In this document: piece by piece, positions 1 through 7,573 of the stretch
Position numbering within the stretch: position 1 is the stretch's first letter
Layout: every line of letters starts with the position of its first letter
The notes under the pieces: generated by a model
Seen by the model: only the letters and a program-made list of their open reading frames with translations
Databases searched by the model: none
What the model was told of the DNA's origin: nothing
Source of the DNA: Paenibacillus tyrphae
GTDB taxonomy: Bacteria; Bacillota; Bacilli; Paenibacillales; NBRC-103111
Direction: 5' to 3'
DNA length: 64,000 nt
Assembly: GCF_000722545.1 (NCBI RefSeq)
Contig: NZ_JNVM01000015.1
Span: forward strand, 62,001-126,000
Position numbers and translations under genes: made by a program

Positions 1-162
1 CTGGACCGCAACGAAATTTCTTTTATTTCCGCGCCAAAGTCGGGGAGCTTCAAGGATGCGAAAAGGTGGATTTTGAACCCGGAAACGGGAGAAAAGCGGT
101 TGATGCCGGTCCAATTCAAGGGGCAAAACGCGCTGCTGCGAAATTTTTCAAACGTACAGTAG
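1..162 (+). CDS. C-terminal end of a protein cut by the window edge
   Basis: The frame is open from base 1 to a TAG at 160-162 and gives the last 53 residues. They contain WILNPETGEK followed by a short strand-like tail. This resembles the end of the collagen-binding-like domain that closes some glycoside hydrolases, where a W(F/I)NPRTGE-type segment is common. That assignment is an inference from one short motif. The location beside a sugar ABC transporter fits a carbohydrate-active enzyme. A hairpin follows at 184-211. Without the rest of the gene the product cannot be named. Confidence 0.55.
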   Translation: MDRNEISFISAPKSGSFKDAKRWILNPETGEKRLMPVQFKGQNALLRNFSNVQ

Positions 163-183
163 GGTAATTTAAAAACACAAGAC

Positions 184-211
184 GCTGAAAGCCCCCTGCC
201 GGGCTTTCAGC
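184..211. terminator. Bidirectional terminator-like hairpin
   Basis: An 11-bp perfect stem, GCTGAAAGCCC (184-194) with GGGCTTTCAGC (201-211), sits between the convergent ends at 162 and 255. On the minus strand the stem is followed by a T-rich run (complement of the A-rich 171-180), so it best terminates the ABC-transporter operon. Confidence 0.75.
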
Positions 212-254
212 CGATCATGCCGGAGCCCTTCCCGAGAAGGCCGGCCTATTTCCG

Positions 255-1082
255 TTACTCCTTCACGGCTCCCGCGCTCAGGCCGGACTCCACCTTTTCC
301 TGAAACAGCAAATAGATGACAATGGTCGGAATGATCGTGAGTATGATGCCCGCGAACGTCGGGCCCATCTGCGAGCTGCCTCGCTCCCCTACGAAGGACA
401 TGAGCGCCATCGAAATGTTGAACATGCTCCGGTCATTGACCATAATGACGTTCCATATCAAATCGTTATAAATATCGAAGAAGGCCAGGATTCCCGCCGT
501 CGAGATGGCCGGCATGGACAGCGGCGTCAAGATCCGAAACAGCAGCGTCGCCGGACCGCAGCCGTCCATGACCGCCGATTCGTCAATTTCCTTGTTAATT
601 CCTTTCATAAAGCCGGTAATCAAAAAAATCGTTAGAGGCAGTTGAAACGTCGCGTACAGCACGATCATGACGAAATAGTTGTTAAAGCCGTTGAACGAGC
701 CGATCATCCGGGAAATCGGAATGACGAGAGAATAGACGGGGATCATCAGCCCCATGATGAAATAAATATATAAAGCGCCGTTCCACCTCAGCGAGATCCG
801 GGTCAGGATGAACGATGCCATGATTCCCAGAAGCAAGGTTAGAAGCGTGCCTGCGATCGCATAGATGAAGGAGTTCCATACGGCTTTATCAATGTGTGCG
901 GTGGCAAAAGCGAGCTTGTAGTTGCTCCAGCGCCATACCTCGGGCAGCGAGAAGACGTTATTGTATATTTCCAGATTATCCTTGAGCGAAGAAATCACCG
1001 AGAAAAACAACGGATACATAAAAATAACCGCGCAAAGCGAAGAAAACACATATGCCGGAATTTTATACGAGCGAAGCGTCAT
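255..1082 (-). CDS. Sugar ABC transporter permease, MalG type
   Basis: This is a binding-protein-dependent transport permease for the inner membrane, the second of a pair that would import a mono- or oligosaccharide. It has six hydrophobic segments and the cytoplasmic EAA loop that docks the ATPase (ESAVMDGCGPATLLFRI, about residue 170). At 275 residues it has the usual length of the MalG/LplC class. I place the start at the ATG at 1082, with an AGGTG ribosome site 9 bases upstream. A GTG at 1094 would add four residues. The gene lies 18 bases downstream of its partner. No ATPase gene is present in the cluster, so a shared MsmX-type ATPase encoded elsewhere is likely. Confidence 0.93.
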   Translation of the reverse strand: MTLRSYKIPAYVFSSLCAVIFMYPLFFSVISSLKDNLEIYNNVFSLPEVWRWSNYKLAFATAHIDKAVWNSFIYAIAGTLLTLLLGIMASFILTRISLRWNGALYIYFIMGLMIPVYSLVIPISRMIGSFNGFNNYFVMIVLYATFQLPLTIFLITGFMKGINKEIDESAVMDGCGPATLLFRILTPLSMPAISTAGILAFFDIYNDLIWNVIMVNDRSMFNISMALMSFVGERGSSQMGPTFAGIILTIIPTIVIYLLFQEKVESGLSAGAVKE

Positions 1083-1100
1083 GTTCCATTTCACCTGCCT

Positions 1101-1982
1101 TTATTTCATCGTCTTTGTGTTCATCAGCTTGTTGAGTATAACCGTGGATAAGAGTGCCGCTACGATAATGAAGGTGCCGATGGCATTGCCCATCCCGAAG
1201 TTGTTGTATTTAAAGGACTCGTAATAGAGCAGCGTGGTTGGCACATCCGTGGCGCCGTTCGGCCCTCCGCCGGTCATGACGAAAATTTGCCCGAACACGC
1301 GAAGCGATTGCGTAACGGCAAGAATCGAGAAAATTTTCAGCGTCTCCTTCATCATCGGCACGGTAATGTACCAGAGCCGTTTGAAGCCGACCGCTCCGTC
1401 CATCGCCGCCGCCTCGTACAATTGCTCAGGAATCGCCACCATACCGCTGGCGAAAATGATCATATTCAGCCCGCAGTAGATCCAGGCGTTGACCACTACC
1501 ACGACGTAGATGGCAATGGCCGGTTCGCCGAGCCAATCGTGGGTTAGCGAGCTTGCGCCGATCGCCGAGAGCACCATGTTGACGAGGCCGCCCTCCCCTT
1601 TGAGCAAAAACTGCCACATCAAGCCGACGGCCGTGAGCGGGAGCACGGAAGGCATAAAGAAGGCAATTTTGAAAAAGCGTCTTCCCTTCATCTTGCTGGT
1701 GACGATATGCGCCAGCGCAAATGCGACCGGCAAAATGAGCACGAACGAGGCTAAGATAAACACACCGATATTTTTGAGCGAACGGTAAAATTCAGGCTTT
1801 TGAAACATGGCGCTGTAGTTTTGCAGCCCGACATATTCCAAGGCGACGTTCTTGATGCCGTTCCAGCTAAAAAAGGACATATAAGCCGTCTGGAAGATCG
1901 GCACGATAAACGCCAGCGTATATAACAAGAGCGCCGGCAGCAAAAAAACGGCTGCGATAAAATAAGGCTTTCGGCCGACCAT
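1101..1982 (-). CDS. Sugar ABC transporter permease, MalF type
   Basis: This is the first permease of the carbohydrate importer, 293 residues with six membrane spans. The EAA loop (QLYEAAAMDGAVGFKRLW, about residue 195) is intact. The start is the ATG at 1982, because a strong AAGGAGGGG lies 6 bases before it (1989-1997). An upstream in-frame codon at 2000 sits before that ribosome site and is not used. The gene is separated from the upstream binding-protein gene by 556 bases filled with hairpins. This spacing is unusual for an operon and probably sets the ratio of binding protein to permease. Confidence 0.93.
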   Translation of the reverse strand: MVGRKPYFIAAVFLLPALLLYTLAFIVPIFQTAYMSFFSWNGIKNVALEYVGLQNYSAMFQKPEFYRSLKNIGVFILASFVLILPVAFALAHIVTSKMKGRRFFKIAFFMPSVLPLTAVGLMWQFLLKGEGGLVNMVLSAIGASSLTHDWLGEPAIAIYVVVVVNAWIYCGLNMIIFASGMVAIPEQLYEAAAMDGAVGFKRLWYITVPMMKETLKIFSILAVTQSLRVFGQIFVMTGGGPNGATDVPTTLLYYESFKYNNFGMGNAIGTFIIVAALLSTVILNKLMNTKTMK

Positions 1983-1999
1983 GTTGTTCCCCTCCTTCA

Positions 2000-2345
2000 A
2001 GTTTTCCGTAGGAAAGCTAACTTCGTAAGCATTCGCTGAGTTTTCCGCAAGGAAGCTTTTTGCAAAAACTGTAGATTGATGAGGGGCGGAGTATCCACTT
2101 CCGGTCGCTGTTGCCCACAGGAAATTTTTATTGAAATCCGCTTTTCAGCGGATATTTCCCGTGGACAAAGGCGAACGCTATCGCTCCTCCAGTGGATACT
2201 CCACCCTCCATGCATCTTTATTTTGCATAAACCTCGACAAGCCTAAGTTTTCCTTCAGGAAAACTATAATCTTCATTGAATGAGCCTAAGCTTTCCTTCG
2301 GAAAGCTTGCTTCTCATTATTATTTACTTTTCCGCGAGGAAAACT
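2000..2345. repeat. Five small palindromes of one family
   Basis: Five hairpins of about 20 bases share the plan AGTTTTCC-loop-GGAAAACT: 2000-2018, 2039-2057, 2246-2265, 2288-2308 and 2326-2345. Loops are 3-4 bases (gta, gcaa, ttca, ttc, gcga). Several stems vary in matching pairs, for example AGCTTTCC with GGAAAGCT. They lie between the binding-protein gene and the permease genes, so all would appear in the operon mRNA. They look like a dispersed mini-palindrome family rather than terminators, as none is followed by a T run on the transcribed strand. Confidence 0.75.
2057..2231. repeat. Nested inverted-repeat element A
   Basis: Three nested stems are visible. The outer arms are TTTTTGCAAAA (2057-2067) and TTTTGCATAAA (2221-2231). 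The middle arms are GGCGGAGTATCCACT (2085-2099) and AGTGGATACTCCACC (2191-2205). The inner arms are CCACAGGAAAT (2115-2125) and ATTTCCCGTGG (2154-2164). A further small hairpin, ATCCGC/GCGGAT, lies inside. The linkers TCCGGTCGCTGTTG and CAAAGGCGAAC...CTCCTCC match those of elements B (2363-2512) and C (60624-60791). No open frame here has a ribosome site or recognisable product. Confidence 0.75.
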
Positions 2346-2362
2346 AGATTTTGCGGTTCAAC

Positions 2363-2512
2363 AATTCTCCAATAATAGTAGGTGGGGTATATCCCGGAAG
2401 AGTGAAACGTCCGCCTTTGAACCCCGCGAAAACACCTCTACTTTCAATCAAACTTTCGCGGGGTTCAAGAGCGGCTGGAGGGATATACTCCACCGGTCTA
2501 TAACGGAGAATT
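2363..2512. repeat. Nested inverted-repeat element B
   Basis: This is the same plan as element A in the opposite orientation. Outer arms are AATTCTCC (2363-2370) and GGAGAATT (2505-2512). Middle arms are GGTGGGGTATATCCC (2381-2395) and GGGATATACTCCACC (2480-2494). Inner arms are TTTGAACCCCGCGAAA (2416-2431) and TTTCGCGGGGTTCAA (2454-2468). Read on the minus strand, the linkers are TCCAGCCGCTCTTGAA and CAAAGGCGGAC...CTCTTCC. The element begins 27 bases past the stop codon of the solute-binding-protein gene, so it would form the 3' end of that coding region's mRNA. Confidence 0.8.
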
Positions 2513-2538
2513 AAAACTTGCGAAGCTGGTTTTCCTAC

Positions 2539-3867
2539 TCACTTCTTATTCGAATCGACAAAGCTCTGAATCGTATCCGCCGTTTTTTGCGGAGGATTGC
2601 CGGCGAACATGCCTTGGACTTCGTTGCGCACCTTGTCCTGCAGCTGCATGATCGGGCTGTACTCCTCGATCTCGCCTTTGAAGTCTTTGGCGGTGCTTTG
2701 CGCCTTGACGTACTCTGCGGTAACCGGATCGATCGGAGCCGAGCCCGAATCCATTTTGACCGGATAAACGCCGCCCTTCGTTTCCTTGAGGAAATACTTG
2801 AACGCATCGACGGAGGTCAGGAACTTCAACAGCTTGATCGTAGCGTCTTTTTTCGCGCCTGTGATTTCCTTGGAGACGGAATAACCGCCTGCACCGCCGA
2901 ACCAGTTGTCCTTGAATTCCGGTTTGTCTTTGTAGCCCGGGAACGGAATGACCCCGATTTTGTCGGCGATCGGAGAAGCTGCGATGGAGGAAATCGCCCA
3001 GACGCCTTCGAACATCATCGCGCTTTTGCCACCGAGGAACATGCTCGTAATCGCGTTGCCGTCGGTCGTGACCATGTTTTTGCCGAAAATGCCTTTATCC
3101 TGCCAATTTTTCATCGTTTGCAGCAAGGAAACCATATCGGGATCGTTCCATTTCGCTTTGCCGCCCATCAGGTCTTCGGTTTTCTGGAAGCCGTATTTTT
3201 TCAGCGCCAGATTCGTCAGCAGGTGGCCTCCGCGGAAGTTGTCTTTGTCGGCCATCGCCATTGGCACAACATCGATCGCTTTGAATTTGTCGGCGACCGC
3301 CTCGAATTCCTCGATTGTCTTCGGCGGCTCTGCGCCGATTTTTTGGAACAGTTCTTTGTTATAGTAGATCGCGACGCTGTAGAACTCGTTCGGCACGCCG
3401 TACGTGCCCGGCAGGTCTTTGTATTTCCATGTGTCGAACAGCGGCAGGAACGCGTCGGACCACGCTTTATCTTCTTTCAGGACGGGATCGAGGTCCATCG
3501 CGATGTTTTTCGCATAGTCTTTAAATGCCACTCCGCCGTAGTTCATCCAAATTTCCGGGACGCTGCCCGTCGCGACGGCCGTTTTGAATTTGTTGTTGAA
3601 TGCCGCCTCGTCGTTCAACGATTCGTCGACTACCGTAATATCTGGGTTTTTCTCCATAAATTGCTTGAGCAGGTTCTGGAACGCCACGGACTTCGGATCG
3701 GTACCGGAGATACGCGTCAAGATGCGGATGCTGACTTTGTCGCCGCTTTTGCTGTCGCCCTTGGTACCCGTATTGCCTTGAGCGGCGTCATTCGAACCGC
3801 AGCCCGCCAGCAGGCTTGAAGCGGCGAACAGCGATGCCAGCCCTAGTGTAAGCGCTCTTTTTTTCAT
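2539..3867 (-). CDS. Extracellular sugar-binding lipoprotein
   Basis: This is the solute-binding protein of the ABC importer, secreted and anchored to the outer face of the membrane. The first 23 residues form a lipoprotein signal with lipobox LLAGC (Cys23). The mature part has the family-1 extracellular binding-protein plan, with a conserved stretch about two-thirds along (MFLGGKSAMMFEGVWAI) typical of oligosaccharide binders. Its 442 residues are normal for the family. A GGGGAGG site lies 11 bases before the ATG. The gene is first of its transcript, just downstream of the YesM/YesN pair that probably controls it. The ligand cannot be read from the sequence. Confidence 0.94.
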   Translation of the reverse strand: MKKRALTLGLASLFAASSLLAGCGSNDAAQGNTGTKGDSKSGDKVSIRILTRISGTDPKSVAFQNLLKQFMEKNPDITVVDESLNDEAAFNNKFKTAVATGSVPEIWMNYGGVAFKDYAKNIAMDLDPVLKEDKAWSDAFLPLFDTWKYKDLPGTYGVPNEFYSVAIYYNKELFQKIGAEPPKTIEEFEAVADKFKAIDVVPMAMADKDNFRGGHLLTNLALKKYGFQKTEDLMGGKAKWNDPDMVSLLQTMKNWQDKGIFGKNMVTTDGNAITSMFLGGKSAMMFEGVWAISSIAASPIADKIGVIPFPGYKDKPEFKDNWFGGAGGYSVSKEITGAKKDATIKLLKFLTSVDAFKYFLKETKGGVYPVKMDSGSAPIDPVTAEYVKAQSTAKDFKGEIEEYSPIMQLQDKVRNEVQGMFAGNPPQKTADTIQSFVDSNKK

Positions 3868-3932
3868 GTGTTAAGCAACCTCCCCATTTTATGTTTGATC
3901 TCAATTGCTGTTTGTCTGTTCGACATAGTGTC

Positions 3933-3938
3933 ATTATA
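3933..3938 (-). promoter_or_regulatory. Probable -10 box of the binding-protein operon
   Basis: The minus strand reads TATAAT here, 66 bases before the ATG of the binding-protein gene. No good -35 hexamer lies 16-18 bases upstream, which fits a promoter needing an activator such as the adjacent YesN-type regulator. Confidence 0.5.
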
Positions 3939-4016
3939 AAGGGCGCCGCTCGCCGCATGAATGCAATATCTTTACGCCACCGGGAATATTTTTAACATTC
4001 CGTGAACATTCCATGC

Positions 4017-4061
4017 AAAAAAAGACCGCACCCGTTCGCACAGCGGCACAACGGGGCCGTC
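4017..4061 (-). terminator. Terminator of the yesMN-type pair
   Basis: On the minus strand the hairpin GACGGCCCCGTT...AACGGGTGCGGTC (4061-4024, with a few mismatches) is followed by seven T residues (4023-4017). It separates the regulator genes from the transporter operon. Confidence 0.8.
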
Positions 4062-4071
4062 TTCGACAAAG

Positions 4072-5679
4072 TCATTCGCGGGAATCGCTCCCGGTAAACC
4101 GGGAAGGCGGCACGCTGAAATGCTTTTTAAAGCATTTGCTGAAGTAATGCGGGTCTTTGTAGCCGACGGATTCGGAGACGAACAGCAAATTTTTGCATCC
4201 GTTCTCCATCATTTCCTTGGCCTTGTTGAGTCGCCGCCTCGTCATGTACTCCACGACGGAATAGCCGGTCTCGTTCTTAAAAATGCGGCTCAAATAGCTC
4301 GGATGAATAAAAATGCTTTTGGCAATCGCGTTCAAGTCGAGGTCCGGATCGGCATATTGCCCATCGATAAACTGCTTCGCCTTATCCACGAGCTTAGCGG
4401 GTGTCGATTGCTTCAAGCTGTGCGTCTGCTCCAGCACCCGGCCGAACAGCGCCGCCGCCCAGTCCGCGATCTCCTCCATCCGCTCCAGCTCGTCGACCAG
4501 CCGCACCGGATTGAACGTGTCGCCGCCATAAAACGTCATATCCAGTTTGCTCTCGGCGGCGTATAGATTTAGCGTCGCAACGAGCTCATAGACGGTCATG
4601 TACAGCGTATCCAACGACAGCTTCTGCCGCACGATCGCCTCCAGCCATTGGCGCAGCTCGTGCTCCACCGCCGCCTTGTTGCCCAGCCTGAGCTGGACCA
4701 TCAACGTCTCCCGGATAAAGGACAGGTCCGCTTTCAGCGCTGGCTTCGGCAAGCGCTCGAACGGGATCACCCGGTTGCCGCCGAGAACGGTGCGATGCTT
4801 GCACGCCACAACCGCCTCCTTATACGACTTCGGAATGCCATCCGGGCCTTGCGCGGCATTGCCGATGCCGGCCGTCACGGTAAACTTCAAAAACCGGCGG
4901 ACCGCTTCAACGGCTTCCGCGCCCCGCCGCTCCAGCCACTCCTTCTCCCGGATACCGCCGGCATTCGGATGTACCAACAGCACCGTTCTGTCCTCGTCAT
5001 CCAGCGTAAGCTCGCACGGCCGAAGCCCGCCGAACAGCTCGCCGACGATATTGAATACGGCGAACCGCTTCCAAGGTGGTTGTTCCTTCCCGTCACCCGG
5101 GGATTTATCAATCGAGAACACCATGACAAGCAGCGCATCGTCCCGCAGATTCGGGCAAAACTGCCGCCATTTGTCCGGGCTGTGCTCGGGTCCGCCGGGT
5201 CCGATGCCATCCAGCAAGCTCTGGATGAAAGTCCGGCGCAAAATCGTATTGCTTTCCCGGACACTCTGCCTGAAATCCTCCTGCTGCGAATGCCGTGCCA
5301 TGTCCTCCCGAATCTTGGCCGACATCGCGGTTAACACCTGCGTCAGCTCCTCCATGTTGACCGGCTTCAGCAAATAGTCGGACACGCCTGCCTGCAAAGC
5401 CGTTCTCGCATAGTCGAAGCTCCCGTAGCCGGTGAGGATGATGATGCGAAGCTCAGGAAACCGGTGCTGGGCCGCCTTCGCGAACGCCAGGCCGTCCACG
5501 ATCGGCATGTTAATGTCTACGATCGCCAGCCGGATCGGCGCGTGCTCGAGCAGCAGCAGCGCCTCCTCCCCGTTCTCGGCCTCTCCGGCGATCTCGAAGC
5601 CGAGCTCCTGCCAGTCAATGCCGACCTTCAGCCGTTCGCGGATCAAATATTCGTCATCGACGATCATCGCTTGAATCAT
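4072..5679 (-). CDS. YesN-type response regulator with AraC DNA-binding domain
   Basis: This is the cytoplasmic output half of a two-component system. Residues 1-120 form a receiver domain with the acidic pair DDE near the start, the phospho-acceptor Asp55 (LAIVDINMP) and the conserved lysine in LLKPVN. A central region of about 270 residues is divergent. The last 100 residues contain two AraC helix-turn-helix units (LNAIAKSIFIHPSYLSRIFK and VSESVGYKDPHYFSKCFKKH). The 535-residue length is normal for the class. The start overlaps the kinase gene by 26 bases and has GGGGGG upstream, so translation is coupled. It most likely activates the transporter operon next to it. Confidence 0.94.
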   Translation of the reverse strand: MIQAMIVDDEYLIRERLKVGIDWQELGFEIAGEAENGEEALLLLEHAPIRLAIVDINMPIVDGLAFAKAAQHRFPELRIIILTGYGSFDYARTALQAGVSDYLLKPVNMEELTQVLTAMSAKIREDMARHSQQEDFRQSVRESNTILRRTFIQSLLDGIGPGGPEHSPDKWRQFCPNLRDDALLVMVFSIDKSPGDGKEQPPWKRFAVFNIVGELFGGLRPCELTLDDEDRTVLLVHPNAGGIREKEWLERRGAEAVEAVRRFLKFTVTAGIGNAAQGPDGIPKSYKEAVVACKHRTVLGGNRVIPFERLPKPALKADLSFIRETLMVQLRLGNKAAVEHELRQWLEAIVRQKLSLDTLYMTVYELVATLNLYAAESKLDMTFYGGDTFNPVRLVDELERMEEIADWAAALFGRVLEQTHSLKQSTPAKLVDKAKQFIDGQYADPDLDLNAIAKSIFIHPSYLSRIFKNETGYSVVEYMTRRRLNKAKEMMENGCKNLLFVSESVGYKDPHYFSKCFKKHFSVPPSRFTGSDSRE

Positions 5680-7471
5680 GCGGTATCCCCCCGTTCTCGA
5701 TCGCCGGCAGCGTAATGCGGACGGTCGTTCCTTCCCCGGGCACGCTGTCGATCTCCAGCCCGTATTCGGAACCGAAATAAAGCTTGATTCGCTCGTCGGT
5801 GCTCTTCAGCCCGAAGCTTTTCGTCCGGTAATGCCCGGGGTCCGGCTTCAAAATTTGCCGCAGCCGCTGCGGCGTAATGCCTATGCCGTTATCGCTCACC
5901 TCGATCCGCACCTTGCCGTCCAGGACATGCGCTTGGATGCGGATCAGCCCTCTTCCCCTTTTGTTTCGGAGCCCGTGATTGATCGAATTTTCCACAATCG
6001 GCTGCAGCAGCAGCTTGATCGTCGAGTACTTGTACACGTTGTCGTCGATCTCGAAAAGGGAATCGAGCCGGTCGCCGTAGCGCACCTTCAAAATTTCCAA
6101 GTACGTTTGCGTAATGATGATTTCATCTTCCATGGAGATGATGTGGCTGCCCTTGCTGAGCACGCCCCGGTAAAACAACGCCAGTTGGTTCACAATGTTC
6201 ACGATATCTGCGTTCCGCTTCAAATCGGCAAGCGCGCAGATGCTCTCCAGTGTGTTGTACAAAAAGTGCGGATTAATTTGCGACTGCATGACGGCGAGCT
6301 CGTACTCTTTTTTCTTCTTCTGCTCTTCCACCATGTTTTCCATGAGCTTTTTGGTGCGGACGACCATTTTGTTAAACTCTCTGGCCAAGGCGCCGATCTC
6401 GTCGCGCTCCTTCAGTTCAAGCCAGACGTCGAGGTTCCCCTCCTGCACGCTTTTGACCGTTTTCTTGATCTGGTTCAGCGGCCTCGTAATCGATCTGGCG
6501 ATAAGAATGGTCAGGACGATGGCCGAAATGACGAAAATGAGGCTTAAATAAAAAGTTTTTTCCATCAAAATCTGGTTATCGCGGGTAATCTCCTTAATCG
6601 GCACGATTCCCACAATAATCCAGTTCAAGCGCGGATAGGTGCGGGCCACGACCAGATTGTCCTCGCCGTTCAAGCTGAACGTCCGGCCGCCCTCATGCCC
6701 GATCACCCAGGAATAATAAGGCTCCTGCCCGATGGAAGCGTAAAGCCGGCTTTTGTCGCTGTGCGAGGCGATCGTCCCCTGCTTGTTGACGATAAAGATT
6801 TCACCGCTGTGCCCGATATTGATATGAGCGTATTGATCGGCAATGTATCGCTCGTCGATGGATAGTTGAATGACGCCGAGAGGACTCCCGTCCTTGGCGG
6901 TATTGAATTTCTGAAGGAGCGAGACGACAGGGTGAGCCCCCCCTTCCTTCTCGTAGTTGCTTTTGGCCGTATCCTTCCATACGGGTCCGTAAGTGGAACT
7001 TGAGAATGCCCGGATATATTCGTCGTTGACGTTCCGGACGTTCTTGAGCCCCCCGGAATCGTACAGGTGGCCGTTGCGGTCGTAGATGAGCATAGCGTCC
7101 ACGAACGTCTTCGAATCGACGATATCGGCGAGGGCGTTCGAAACCTCAACCGAACGGTTGTAATTTTCCAGCGGGTCCGAGGTGGGCGGGGCGCTCAGAT
7201 AGCGCTGCACGCTGTTGTTCGTAATCGCAATTTTGGAGTAGTTTTCCGAATTGTCGAGGATTATCTCCAGCTTTTCGGAGACCAGCCGCAAATTTTGCTC
7301 CGTGTTCTCGATGGCTTTATCGATCAGTATGGCGGACGAGACGCGGTACGTAAAGACAGACAGCAAAATCAGCAGCAAGGACAGGACGGTCATAAACGAG
7401 CGCGTGATCTTTTTATTGACGGAAAGCGAGTAATAATAGTCCAGTACGCGGTTTTTCATAGCTGTCAGCAA
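5654..7471 (-). CDS. YesM-type sensor histidine kinase
   Basis: This is a membrane sensor of 605 residues. A first membrane span lies near residues 25-47, an extracellular Cache-like sensor region follows to about 300, and a second span (about 305-327) leads into a HAMP linker. The kinase core is of the His-kinase family found with YesN regulators: INPHFLYNTLESICAL carries the phosphorylated histidine, and the ATP-binding half shows NSINHGLRN and SDNGIGITP. The start is TTG at 7471, with GGAGAGGTG about 7 bases upstream. The next ATG, four codons on, has no ribosome site at a usable distance. It probably senses an extracellular sugar or the loaded binding protein. Confidence 0.92.
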   Translation of the reverse strand: MLTAMKNRVLDYYYSLSVNKKITRSFMTVLSLLLILLSVFTYRVSSAILIDKAIENTEQNLRLVSEKLEIILDNSENYSKIAITNNSVQRYLSAPPTSDPLENYNRSVEVSNALADIVDSKTFVDAMLIYDRNGHLYDSGGLKNVRNVNDEYIRAFSSSTYGPVWKDTAKSNYEKEGGAHPVVSLLQKFNTAKDGSPLGVIQLSIDERYIADQYAHINIGHSGEIFIVNKQGTIASHSDKSRLYASIGQEPYYSWVIGHEGGRTFSLNGEDNLVVARTYPRLNWIIVGIVPIKEITRDNQILMEKTFYLSLIFVISAIVLTILIARSITRPLNQIKKTVKSVQEGNLDVWLELKERDEIGALAREFNKMVVRTKKLMENMVEEQKKKKEYELAVMQSQINPHFLYNTLESICALADLKRNADIVNIVNQLALFYRGVLSKGSHIISMEDEIIITQTYLEILKVRYGDRLDSLFEIDDNVYKYSTIKLLLQPIVENSINHGLRNKRGRGLIRIQAHVLDGKVRIEVSDNGIGITPQRLRQILKPDPGHYRTKSFGLKSTDERIKLYFGSEYGLEIDSVPGEGTTVRITLPAIENGGIPHDSSDDRR

Positions 7472-7511
7472 GCCCCGTCACCTCTCCCGCAGTAAGCGCT
7501 ATCAGAGTTTC

Positions 7512-7517
7512 ATTATA
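7512..7517 (-). promoter_or_regulatory. Probable -10 box of the yesMN-type operon
   Basis: TATAAT on the minus strand, 41 bases before the TTG start of the kinase and just after the terminator of the upstream glycosidase gene. The -35 region is weak. Confidence 0.45.
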
Positions 7518-7521
7518 GGAC

Positions 7522-7549
7522 AAAACGGAGGTGCATTGGAACACCTCCG
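7522..7549 (-). terminator. Terminator of the GHL6-type gene
   Basis: On the minus strand a perfect 8-bp stem, CGGAGGTG with CACCTCCG and an 8-base loop, is followed by TTTT. It lies 24 bases after the stop codon at 7574. Confidence 0.8.
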
Positions 7550-7573
7550 AATTGGTAAAACCTTGAAGTTGTC

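Noticed and set aside
1997..2215. 72-codon minus-strand frame in the hairpin region before the permease genes
   Set aside because: It lies inside element A and the small palindromes, and has no ribosome site.
2518..3819. 433-codon open frame antisense to the sugar-binding lipoprotein gene
   Set aside because: Codon-position bias of the true gene creates it. No ribosome site or recognisable fold, while the opposite strand has a lipobox and family motifs.
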